From JAENVT01 sp031424145 (GTDB lineage: Bacteria > Actinomycetota > Acidimicrobiia > Acidimicrobiales > Ilumatobacteraceae): DNA of 12,792 bases. A program made the position numbers and the translations under genes. The stretch spans positions 1 to 12,792 of the forward strand of contig JANPGV010000193.1 in the NCBI GenBank assembly GCA_031424145.1, in the 5' to 3' direction. Shown here piece by piece: positions 6,885 to 12,792 of this stretch. Position 1 is the stretch's first letter, and each line of letters starts with the position of its first letter. A model generated the notes under the pieces. The model was not told where the DNA came from. It did not search any database and saw only the letters and a program-made list of their open reading frames with translations.

Positions 6885-8522
6885 ATGACCCTTCGCGTTC
6901 GCTGGCTCGGCAGGGTTGCCTACCGCGAGGCGCTCGCGGTTCAAGAGGCCCTGTTCAGCCACGGCCACGAAGATCATCTGCTGCTGCTCGAGCATCCTCA
7001 CGTCTTCACCCACGGACCCCGTGCCGACCTTGCCGCCAACGTCCTTGTCGACCCGGACTCCGTCGGTGCCGAGCTCGTACCGGTGAAGCGCGGCGGTGAT
7101 GTGACCTATCACGGCCCCGGGCAACTTGTCGGCTACCCAATCGTCAACGTGTCGAACGCGATCGGCGCAGCAGATCACGTCTGCGCGATTCAACGCGTGA
7201 TCGTGGCCAGCCTCACCGAGCTCGGGCTCGACGATGTCGGCTGCCTCGATGAATATCCCGGGGTCTGGGTCGGTGTCAACGGGCCTTATCCACGCAAGAT
7301 TTGTGCGATCGGTGTTCGCCTGGCGCGTGGTCGAACCATGCACGGTTTTGCCCTCAACGTCGCGCCCGACATGCGCTACATGCGGCAGTACATCGTGCCC
7401 TGCGGGATCCCCGACAAGCCGGTCACGTCATTGTCCGAGGAGGGGATCGACACCACGCTCGAGCATGTCGCCGAGGTGGTCGCCCGCCACGCTGCTGTGG
7501 CCTGGGGACGCGGCGCGATGGAGCGCCAAGACGTGGCCTGGAAGCACCGGCCGGACGACCTCTCGGCCTTCTCGCGCGGCGAAGGGCCGGGCGCGGTAGT
7601 GCGTCGACTCGCCCAGGTCGGTGTCGTCGACGGCCTGTCGATCTCCACCCGCAAGCCGGAGTGGTTGCGGCCGAAGGTGGTCCACGGTCCCGAGGTGATC
7701 GCCTTGAAGAAGACAGTGCGCAACCTGGGTCTGGTCACCGTCTGCGAGGAGGCCGGCTGCCCGAACCTCAGCGACTGTTGGGCCGACGGCACAGCCACGT
7801 TCATGGTCCTGGGCGAGCGGTGCACGCGCGCCTGTGGGTTCTGCCTCATCGATACGCGCAAGCCTTTGGCGCCTTCAGAAGACGAGCCCGCCCGTGTCGC
7901 CGACGCCGTTGCCAGCATGGGCCTGGCCCATGCGGTGCTGACGATGGTCGCCCGCGACGACATGCCCGACGGAGGCATGGCACACGTTGCTCGCTGTGTC
8001 GAAGCCATTCGCCAGCGATGCCCCGAGACACGCGTCGAGACCCTGATCTCCGACGCGAAGGGCGACGATTCATCGCTGGCCCTGCTGTTCGCGGTTCGCC
8101 CGGACGTCTTGAACCACAACATCGAGACGGTCGCAAGGCTGCAGCGCGCGGTTCGTCCATCGGCGGGATATGCGCGCAGCCTTTCTGTGCTGGCCCGGGC
8201 CAAGGCAGCGGGTCTGACGACGAAGTCGGGATTGATCGTCGGAATGGGGGAGAGACCCGAAGAAGTAGTCGGCTGCCTAGCGGACCTGGCCGCCGTGGGT
8301 GTCGACATCGTGACGATCGGCCAGTACCTGCGTCCCACCACGCACCATCTTCCGGTCGATCGATGGGTCGAGCCCGCTGAGTTCACCGAGTGGAAGCGGC
8401 TGGGCGAATCGCTGGGCATCGGCCACGTCGAGGCCAGCCCGTTGACACGCAGCAGCTACCACGCACGGCAAGCCGCTGACGCGGTGATGATCGGCGACGC
8501 GGTGTCGTTGTCGTTCGTCTGA
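6885..8522 (+). CDS. LipB-LipA fusion: octanoyltransferase plus lipoyl synthase in one polypeptide
   Basis: A single 545-codon frame contains both enzymes of lipoate assembly. The N-terminal part (1 to about 220) is LipB, which moves octanoate from ACP to target lysines: RGGDVTYHGPGQ (69-80), PRKICAIG with Lys138, HGFALNV (153-159) and VPCGIPD with the thioester-forming Cys173. The C-terminal part (about 255-545) is LipA, a radical SAM enzyme that inserts two sulfurs: auxiliary-cluster Cys287-x4-Cys292-x5-Cys298, radical-SAM Cys313-x3-Cys317-x2-Cys320, and RSSY (522-525), which supplies the serine ligand. About 35 residues link the two halves, with no stop or frameshift. All catalytic residues are present, so both halves should work. 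ATG 6885 lies 1 nt after the E2 stop, indicating translational coupling with its own substrate, the E2 lipoyl domain. The equivalent in most bacteria is two genes, lipB and lipA. Confidence 0.95.
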   Translation: MTLRVRWLGRVAYREALAVQEALFSHGHEDHLLLLEHPHVFTHGPRADLAANVLVDPDSVGAELVPVKRGGDVTYHGPGQLVGYPIVNVSNAIGAADHVCAIQRVIVASLTELGLDDVGCLDEYPGVWVGVNGPYPRKICAIGVRLARGRTMHGFALNVAPDMRYMRQYIVPCGIPDKPVTSLSEEGIDTTLEHVAEVVARHAAVAWGRGAMERQDVAWKHRPDDLSAFSRGEGPGAVVRRLAQVGVVDGLSISTRKPEWLRPKVVHGPEVIALKKTVRNLGLVTVCEEAGCPNLSDCWADGTATFMVLGERCTRACGFCLIDTRKPLAPSEDEPARVADAVASMGLAHAVLTMVARDDMPDGGMAHVARCVEAIRQRCPETRVETLISDAKGDDSSLALLFAVRPDVLNHNIETVARLQRAVRPSAGYARSLSVLARAKAAGLTTKSGLIVGMGERPEEVVGCLADLAAVGVDIVTIGQYLRPTTHHLPVDRWVEPAEFTEWKRLGESLGIGHVEASPLTRSSYHARQAADAVMIGDAVSLSFV

Positions 8523-8536
8523 GCAAGAATGATGTG

Positions 8537-9658
8537 ATGAGCGCCGCTTCCTCCTCAGCCACCTTTATCGATCGAATCGATCGGGCGCGGCAACGGATGG
8601 CCGAGGCCGACATCGATGCGCTGTTGGTGTCGGTCGGGCGAGATCTCCCGTACCTCACCGGGTACGAGGCAATGCCCCTGGAGCGCCTGACGATGCTCGT
8701 CGTACCGAAAGACGACGCAGCAACGCTCGTCGTGCCGAGACTCGAGGCACCACGCGTCGTCGATCGTCCCGAGGTGTTCAAGCTGCTGCCGTGGAACGAG
8801 ACCGAGGATCCGATCGCCATTGTTGCCGGTCTCGTCGGTCAACCGAGGACCGTCGCCATCGGTGACACGATGTGGGCGAGGTTCCTCGTCGATCTTGTCG
8901 GCCACTGGTCTTCGTCATCGACCCAATACCTTCGGTCCACGACCGTGATGAACGCGCTGCGGATGCGCAAGGACGATTCCGAGATTGCCGCGCTGGCCGC
9001 GGCAGGTGCGGCGGTGGACCGGATCGCAGCCGAGCTGCAGGCCGGCCGCATCCCCCTTGTCGGCCGCACGGAGGCCGATGTCAGCGCTGATCTCGGAGCG
9101 CGCATCATCGCCGAGGGACATCAACGGGTCAACTTCGCCATCGTGGCGGCCGGCGAAAATGCCGCGTCGCCGCACCATCACGCCGGCGATCGCGTGATCA
9201 ACGAAGGCGAGATCGTGCTCTGCGACTTCGGCGGCACGATGGACGGTTACTGCAGCGACATCACGCGTTGCGTGTTTCTCGGCGAGCCGCCCGCCGAAGT
9301 GGCCGAGGCATACGCGGTGCTGCACGAGGCACAGGCCGCGGCAGTCCTGGCCGGAACGGTCGGTACACCCTGCGAAGAAGTCGACCGAGTCGCCCGAGGC
9401 ATCATCGCCGCGGCCGGGTACGGCGATTACTTCATCCATCGCACCGGCCACGGCATCGGCATGGAGGAACACGAGGACCCCTACATGGTCGAGGGCAATC
9501 ATCTGCCGCTCGAGGCAGGACATGCCTTCAGCGTCGAGCCGGGCATCTACCTGCCGGGCCGCTGGGGCATGCGTCTCGAGGACATCGTCGTGGCGACCGA
9601 CGCCGGGCCTCGCGCGGTCAACGACGCCGACCACGAACTGGTCAGCGTCAGCGGCTGA
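8537..9658 (+). CDS. M24 family metallopeptidase, Xaa-Pro aminopeptidase/dipeptidase type
   Basis: 373 residues; dinuclear-metal peptidase of the pita-bread fold that releases residues ahead of proline. An N-terminal creatinase-like domain (about 10-135) precedes the M24 domain. All five metal ligands can be placed: Asp230 in CDFGG, Asp241 in YCSDITR, His305 in HRTGHGIG, Glu334 in FSVEPGIY and Glu348 in MRLEDIVV. ATG 8537 is preferred over the adjacent in-frame GTG 8534 because AAGAA (8525-8529) is better spaced from it; both are plausible. It starts 14 nt after lipB-lipA on the same strand, so cotranscription is likely though a metabolic link is not obvious. Whether it is an aminopeptidase P or a PepQ-type prolidase cannot be settled from motifs alone. 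Confidence 0.92.
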   Translation: MSAASSSATFIDRIDRARQRMAEADIDALLVSVGRDLPYLTGYEAMPLERLTMLVVPKDDAATLVVPRLEAPRVVDRPEVFKLLPWNETEDPIAIVAGLVGQPRTVAIGDTMWARFLVDLVGHWSSSSTQYLRSTTVMNALRMRKDDSEIAALAAAGAAVDRIAAELQAGRIPLVGRTEADVSADLGARIIAEGHQRVNFAIVAAGENAASPHHHAGDRVINEGEIVLCDFGGTMDGYCSDITRCVFLGEPPAEVAEAYAVLHEAQAAAVLAGTVGTPCEEVDRVARGIIAAAGYGDYFIHRTGHGIGMEEHEDPYMVEGNHLPLEAGHAFSVEPGIYLPGRWGMRLEDIVVATDAGPRAVNDADHELVSVSG

Positions 9659-9661
9659 GGT

Positions 9662-10327
9662 CTACCCGGTCGCCGCCGATGGAGCGGTCGTCGAGAAGAG
9701 CGACTCGTCGACGGCCGCTACGTACTGAGTGAGGTTGACCGAGACAGCACCGTCGTCGAGGCGCGCCAGGGGTCCGTTGGTGAGGGCACAGAACACGGAG
9801 GTACCCCCCGGCACGGGCACGTCGACGCACGTAGCTGCCTGACCGGCCATCTGCTCGGTATGCGACACCGGGGCTCCGATTCGAGCCACCGCGCTGCGTC
9901 TGAGCCGCTTCGCAGCGTCGGCAGCGTAGAAGTCGGGCGTGATCTGCGTATCGCTGATTCGAGCCGGATCGATCGACGACGAGCATGGATTGGTCGCGTC
10001 GAGAACGCACGTGCGCGACGAGCCGGTCTCGCTGAGGAACCGCACGTTGCCGACGGTCACCGATCGACGCGACGGCGCCACAGCCACGCTGGCGGGCCGC
10101 GTCGTGTTGCCGAACTTCGTCAGGACGGTGTAGTCGGCGGTGTATGGCCCTTCGTTGACGGCGTCGAGTTGGGCCAGGACCTGGTCGATCGCCGGGTCAC
10201 CGCTTGTGGATCCCGGAGGGAACGGGTCGTTCGAAAACGACGGCCGTGAACCGGTGAAGCATCCGCTGAGCACGGCCAGCAGGGCCACGGTTGCACGGCT
10301 GTGTCGCACTCCCCGAATGTACGTCAT
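9662..10327 (-). CDS. Putative lipoprotein, unknown function
   Basis: 221 residues from ATG 10327. Arginines at 5, 8 and 11, a hydrophobic stretch and a lipobox L-S-G-C (Cys23) make a clear lipoprotein signal, and choose this start over an ATG at 10396 that would add 23 residues before the signal and lie inside a terminator-like hairpin. GTG 10330 immediately upstream is also possible. The mature part has four cysteines (107, 115, 167, 180), possibly two disulfides, and alternating hydrophobic segments suggesting a beta-rich fold, loosely reminiscent of LolA/LppX-type lipoproteins; that resemblance is weak. Its 3' end lies 3 nt from the stop of the convergent peptidase, so there is no room for a separate intergenic terminator. 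A structured RNA region lies directly upstream and may be its leader. Confidence 0.75.
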   Translation of the reverse strand: MTYIRGVRHSRATVALLAVLSGCFTGSRPSFSNDPFPPGSTSGDPAIDQVLAQLDAVNEGPYTADYTVLTKFGNTTRPASVAVAPSRRSVTVGNVRFLSETGSSRTCVLDATNPCSSSIDPARISDTQITPDFYAADAAKRLRRSAVARIGAPVSHTEQMAGQAATCVDVPVPGGTSVFCALTNGPLARLDDGAVSVNLTQYVAAVDESLFSTTAPSAATG

Positions 10328-10357
10328 CACGACGTTGGTCAGCAGGTTGCGGCGACA

Positions 10358-10550
10358 CGAAAACAAACGAACCCTCAAAGCCGGGACGGTGGCCATGAGG
10401 GTTCGTATTGGAGCTCTCCGGCGGCGCCGGCTTCACGCGGCGGGCGATAGCTTCATCGATTCGCGGGACGGGTGCTCGTCGACGAAGTGGGACCGGCGCC
10501 AGCCGGAGAGACTTCCTGTCGTGGACGAACCCATATGAGACCGTCCACTG
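10358..10550 (-). ncRNA. Candidate structured small RNA or lipoprotein mRNA leader
   Basis: About 190 nt with no convincing gene, read on the minus strand in this order. First, a 7-bp hairpin GUGGACG/CGUCCAC (10548-10542 with 10527-10521). Second, a 17-bp stem with one bulged U (10510-10493 with 10430-10414) enclosing 62 nt. Third, inside that, a 9-bp stem (10487-10479 with 10459-10451). Fourth, an 11-bp perfect hairpin followed by a U tract. The inner 9-bp stem is fully paired only on the minus strand, where one pair is G-U; on the plus strand it is an A-C mismatch. A -10-like TACAAT lies at 10562-10557, so the 5' end would be near 10550. Unpaired parts are C-rich (for example CACCCGUCCCGCG). 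I do not recognise a known riboswitch, 6S, tmRNA or SRP RNA. It could be free-standing or a regulated leader of the lipoprotein 31 nt downstream. Confidence 0.42.
10360..10406 (-). terminator. Rho-independent terminator-like hairpin with U tract
   Basis: Perfect 11-bp inverted repeat: 10396-10406 (TGAGGGTTCGT) and 10367-10377 (ACGAACCCTCA), with an 18-nt loop. On the minus strand the descending arm runs into UUUGUUUU (10367-10360); there is no T tract in the plus direction. It would end a minus-strand transcript about 30 nt before the lipoprotein start, so it is either the end of a small RNA or an attenuator. The stem is only moderately GC-rich and the loop is large for a classic terminator. 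Confidence 0.55.
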
Positions 10551-10552
10551 AG

Positions 10553-10605
10553 TTCAATTGTACAAAGCTGACACGATCCGTAAACCAAAAGGTTTTACAA
10601 TTGAA
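10553..10605. repeat. 10-bp perfect inverted repeat, possible operator
   Basis: Arms TTCAATTGTA (10553-10562) and TACAATTGAA (10596-10605) are exact reverse complements separated by 33 nt. Each contains the palindrome CAATTG, and the two palindromes are 43 bp apart, close to four helical turns. The centre holds a second small palindrome, AAACC-AAAA-GGTTT (10582-10595). The left arm overlaps the putative minus-strand -10, and the right arm carries a mirrored TACAAT facing the downstream membrane-protein gene but without a recognisable -35. A regulator binding both half-sites could control both directions; this is inference. Confidence 0.5.
10557..10584 (-). promoter_or_regulatory. Putative sigma-70-type promoter for the minus-strand structured RNA
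   Basis: On the minus strand, TTTACG (10584-10579) and TACAAT (10562-10557) are separated by 16 bp. The -10 matches TATAAT at five of six positions and the -35 matches TTGACA at four. The predicted start near 10550 falls just before the first hairpin of the structured region. The surrounding DNA is unusually AT-rich for this window. Confidence 0.4.
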
Positions 10606-10668
10606 AAGAATTTCTCGACGGTTGGGGCGTCCGGTCGTCGAGCCGCCCGGTTGGTTAGCCTGCCCGGC

Positions 10669-11520
10669 GTGATCCGCCTCGATGCCGCATCCGTGCTGCT
10701 CCAGTGGGCGGTCGGCGGGCTGGCATTTCTGTGGTTCACCACCCGGCGTCACGAGGTCGGTCTCGGGTACGGATGGCTGCTGCGAGGCATCTACCTGCTC
10801 ATGGCGGTCGCAGCGGTCGTCGTGGGGGCGAGCTTCGGTGTGGTCTGGGTCCGCGAGATCAGTGCAGCTGCCGTGGCCGGTGCAGCCCTGTTCGCGTTGG
10901 CCGTCTCGATCTACCACCGACGGGCCGGCGTTTCCGGCCAATCCGACGAGCACGACCGCCGCTCGCAACGGGTGGCCGAGATGACGGGCATCGAACGCCA
11001 GCCCAAGCGGCCGCTCGCCGGCCGTGAGTTCCCACCGGCGGTCGATCTGCTGGCGCCTCTCGTAGGGATCGTCGGCCTGGTCGCGGCGGCGATCGATGCC
11101 GGTGGCAACGTGGCCGTCTCGCTCCTGCGAACCTTCGCCGGGGCGGCCTTTCTCGGCTCGGTCACCGATGCGATGCTGCTCGGCCACTGGTACCTCGTAC
11201 AGCCCGGCTTGCCCCGGCGGCACCTCAACGAGCTGGTGCAGGCAGTCGGCTGGGTCTGGCCGCTGGAGGTCGGCGCGCTGTTGTTGCCCACTGGGATGAT
11301 CTCTGTGTGGACCGGTGCCGTCGATGACGGGTGGAACGGGACTCTCGGCTGGTTCTGGGGGGCCTGCGCCGTGGCGACGATCGTGTTGGTCTTCGTGACC
11401 AAGGCGGCGTTGCGGGAGCGGTACTACTCGGCCGTGATGGCGGCGACCGGCCTGCTCTATCTGGCCATCCTGACCGCCTTCGGAACCGATCTCGTCGCCC
11501 GCGCAGTTCTGGCAAGTTGA
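10669..11520 (+). CDS. Polytopic membrane protein, unknown function
   Basis: 283 residues from GTG 10669 (MIRLDAASVLLQWAVGG). The frame stays open upstream to a TTG at 10558, but that segment crosses the AT-rich regulatory island, so the GTG just before the first membrane helix is preferred; its ribosome-binding site is weak. About seven or eight hydrophobic helices are visible. A hydrophilic loop (about 83-120, basic and acidic) follows the third helix, and the motif GSVTDAMLLGHWYL is the most distinctive stretch: Asp, His and Gly inside or beside a membrane helix could be functional. I do not recognise the family. It ends 44 nt before ku on the same strand and may share a transcript with the repair genes, although nothing in it suggests a DNA-repair role. 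Confidence 0.78.
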   Translation: MIRLDAASVLLQWAVGGLAFLWFTTRRHEVGLGYGWLLRGIYLLMAVAAVVVGASFGVVWVREISAAAVAGAALFALAVSIYHRRAGVSGQSDEHDRRSQRVAEMTGIERQPKRPLAGREFPPAVDLLAPLVGIVGLVAAAIDAGGNVAVSLLRTFAGAAFLGSVTDAMLLGHWYLVQPGLPRRHLNELVQAVGWVWPLEVGALLLPTGMISVWTGAVDDGWNGTLGWFWGACAVATIVLVFVTKAALRERYYSAVMAATGLLYLAILTAFGTDLVARAVLAS

Positions 11521-11535
11521 CCCAGGCCTGGTCAA
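11517..11535. repeat. Imperfect inverted repeat between membrane-protein gene and ku
   Basis: TTGACC-C-AGG (11517-11526) mirrors CCTGGTCAA (11527-11535): nine pairs with one extra C, containing the 10-bp palindrome CCAGGCCTGG. It overlaps the stop codon of the membrane-protein gene and lies about 30 nt before the ku start. It could be an operator for ku; there is no U tract in either direction, so a terminator is less likely. Confidence 0.3.
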
Positions 11536-11564
11536 ACGGCGAATTTCCGGGCAGACTTACAGGT

Positions 11565-12437
11565 ATGCCGAGGCCAGTGTGGAGCGGGACGATCAGTTTC
11601 GGACTCGTAGCCATCCCCATCAAGATGTTCCATGCCGTCAGCAAGAAGAGCGTTTCGTTCAACCAACTCGACGAGCGCACGATGAGCCGGATCCGCCTGA
11701 AGAAGGTGTCAGCCGATACCGGTGAGGACGTCCCCGACGAGAACATCGTCAAGGGCTACGAGATCAGCAAGGGCCAGTACGTCATCGTCGACCCCGATGA
11801 GCTCGAGCCGTTCATTCCTTCGGCCACACGAAGCATCGACCTGGAAGAGTTCGTCGACCTCGAAGAGATCGACCCTGTGTACTTCGACTCTCCGTACATC
11901 CTCGCTCCCGACAAGACCCCGAAGCCGTACGCCTTGCTGGCTCAGGCGATGGAGTCAGCGGGCAAGGTCGCCATCGGCCGATTCGTGATGCGCAACAAGC
12001 AGTACGTCGCAGCCGTCCGGGCGTCAGAAGGCACCCTGCTGATGAGCACGATGGTCTTTGCCGACGAGATCGTCCCTGTCGAGTCGATCGACGAGTTGGG
12101 TGTCCTCGATTCGATCGAGGTCAGCCCGAAGGAAGTCAAGATGGCAGAGGCGTTGGTCGAATCGCTGTCGACCGACTTCGATCCTTCGAAGTACCGCGAC
12201 GGATACCGGGAACAGGTCCTCGATCTGATCGAACGCAAAGCGGCAGGTGAGCTGTTCGAGACGCCCGCTCCTGTAGCAGCCGCGCCGCAGGTCGTCGATC
12301 TCATGGCTGCCCTCGAGGCCAGCGTCAAGGCTGCAAAGGCAGCGCGTGGCCGTCATCCTGCAGCTGGTCCGGACCTCGAGGTGGTGGGTGCCACCAAGGC
12401 GCCGGCCAAGCCGAGGCGAGTCCGCAAGTCCGCGTGA
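11565..12437 (+). CDS. ku: Ku homodimeric DNA end-binding protein (non-homologous end joining)
   Basis: 290 residues from ATG 11565; the start is set by the conserved beginning MPRPVWSGTISFGLVAIPIK, which is the N-terminal signature of bacterial Ku. The ring-forming core continues through YEISKGQYVIVDPDELE, FDSPYIL, KVAIGRFVMRNKQYVAAVR and DPSKYRDGYREQVLDLIERK. A short basic Lys/Arg/Ala-rich tail (about 252-290, ending KPRRVRKSA) is typical of bacterial Ku C-termini that interact with DNA or LigD. Length is normal. Role: binds DNA double-strand ends and recruits LigD. The LigD-type gene starts 44 nt downstream on the same strand, the standard bacterial NHEJ pairing. Confidence 0.96.
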   Translation: MPRPVWSGTISFGLVAIPIKMFHAVSKKSVSFNQLDERTMSRIRLKKVSADTGEDVPDENIVKGYEISKGQYVIVDPDELEPFIPSATRSIDLEEFVDLEEIDPVYFDSPYILAPDKTPKPYALLAQAMESAGKVAIGRFVMRNKQYVAAVRASEGTLLMSTMVFADEIVPVESIDELGVLDSIEVSPKEVKMAEALVESLSTDFDPSKYRDGYREQVLDLIERKAAGELFETPAPVAAAPQVVDLMAALEASVKAAKAARGRHPAAGPDLEVVGATKAPAKPRRVRKSA

Positions 12438-12481
12438 GCCGGCACGCCTTCGGCAGATCTCTCATCGCGTAGGGTCGGGGG

Positions 12482-12792
12482 ATGGCCGGTGGGACAGTGG
12501 TGAGGGTGGGGGAACGCGAACTGTCGCTGTCGAACCTCGACAAGGTGCTGTACCCCGATACCGGCACGACCAAGGGTGAGGCCATCGAGTACTACGCCCG
12601 CATCGCGCCGGTGATGGTTCCTCACCTTGCCGGTCGTTGCATCACGTTGAAGCGGTTCCCCAACGGGGTCCAAACGACGGGCTTCTTCGAGAAACGCTGC
12701 CCGAAGCACCGACCCTCGTGGATTCCGACTGCTCCTGGCCCCGGAGACAGCGGTGGTGACATCGGATACTGCCGGTTCGACGAGCCCGCCGC
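12482..12792 (+). CDS. ligD: LigD polymerase-domain protein (NHEJ primase-polymerase), 5' part only
   Basis: 103 complete codons are visible before the window ends. From ATG 12482 the product begins MAGGTVVRVGERELSLSNLD and goes on KVLYPDTGTTKGEAIEYYAR, IAPVMVPHLAGR, ITLKRFPNGVQ, FFEKRCPKHRPSW: the hallmark N-terminal blocks of the LigD polymerase domain (archaeo-eukaryotic primase-like), which fills in gaps and adds nucleotides at broken DNA ends. Catalytic aspartates of the primase fold would lie beyond the window. The start is reasonable because SLSNLDKVLYP is normally within about 15-25 residues of the polymerase-domain start, and AGGG (12472-12475) precedes it. It cannot be told from this fragment whether ligase and nuclease domains are attached or encoded separately. 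Confidence 0.9.
   Translation, partial: MAGGTVVRVGERELSLSNLDKVLYPDTGTTKGEAIEYYARIAPVMVPHLAGRCITLKRFPNGVQTTGFFEKRCPKHRPSWIPTAPGPGDSGGDIGYCRFDEPA

Noticed and set aside
5345..6886. 513-codon open frame on the minus strand across the E2 gene
   Set aside because: Its Arg/Gly/Cys-rich product mirrors the Ala/Pro linkers of E2; it is a shadow frame.
10358..10550. Identity as a known riboswitch (c-di-AMP, glycine, SAM, cobalamin) or as 6S, tmRNA or SRP RNA
   Set aside because: None of the conserved core sequences of these classes that I can recall is present; only generic stems and a terminator are seen.
10553..10605. Inverted repeat as the end of an insertion sequence or an att site
   Set aside because: No transposase or integrase in the window, no flanking target duplication seen, and the arms coincide with promoter-like elements.
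10453..11535. 360-codon open frame on the minus strand across the membrane-protein gene
   Set aside because: Composition rich in Gln, Arg, Asp and His with no domain, opposite a clear multi-helix membrane protein, and it runs through the AT-rich regulatory island.
1..12792. CRISPR array, tRNA genes, prophage or insertion sequence
   Set aside because: No regularly spaced repeats, no cloverleaf with a TTCGA T-loop in context, and no mobile-element genes found by reading both strands.

Overview
The window looks like high-GC actinobacterial chromosome, probably from an Ilumatobacter/Acidimicrobiia-type lineage. That placement is an inference from gene content and protein style (Ala/Pro-rich E2 linkers, Ku next to LigD, lipoproteins with actinobacterial features); no rRNA is present to confirm it. 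Nearly all of it is coding, with the only gap above 300 nt at 10328-10668.

Layout. At the left edge a TIGR01777-type NAD-dependent epimerase (minus strand, cut by the window start) stands back to back with a 618-residue, single-membrane-pass, cysteine-containing exported protein with a duplicated core (989-2845). Next on the minus strand is a TlpA/DsbE-like thioredoxin lipoprotein (2856-3410). Its reading frame is interrupted by a TGA exactly where the first cysteine of the CxxC active site belongs, and a hairpin that fits the bacterial SECIS consensus follows. I read it as a UxxC selenoprotein, and it is the most notable item here. A small anchored protein with two cysteines is transcribed divergently from it.

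3934-8522 is a lipoate-dependent cassette on the plus strand: dihydrolipoamide dehydrogenase (E3), a 2-oxo acid dehydrogenase E2 acyltransferase, and then a single open frame fusing octanoyltransferase LipB to lipoyl synthase LipA. The proteins that carry or use lipoate are thus linked to the enzymes that make it, with a 1-nt gap between E2 and LipB-LipA. No E1 subunit lies in the window. An M24 Xaa-Pro peptidase follows 14 nt later and converges, with a 3-nt gap, on a minus-strand lipoprotein of unknown function.

The 341-nt intergenic region 10328-10668 is densely structured. It holds an AT-rich island with a 10-bp inverted repeat and a plausible minus-strand promoter. Below that lies a chain of hairpins, including a 17-bp stem with one bulge, ending in a terminator-like hairpin with a U tract. 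I interpret it as an unannotated small RNA or a leader of the lipoprotein gene. On the plus strand follow a polytopic membrane protein of unknown function, Ku, and the beginning of a LigD polymerase-domain protein: a bacterial non-homologous end-joining module that runs off the right edge.
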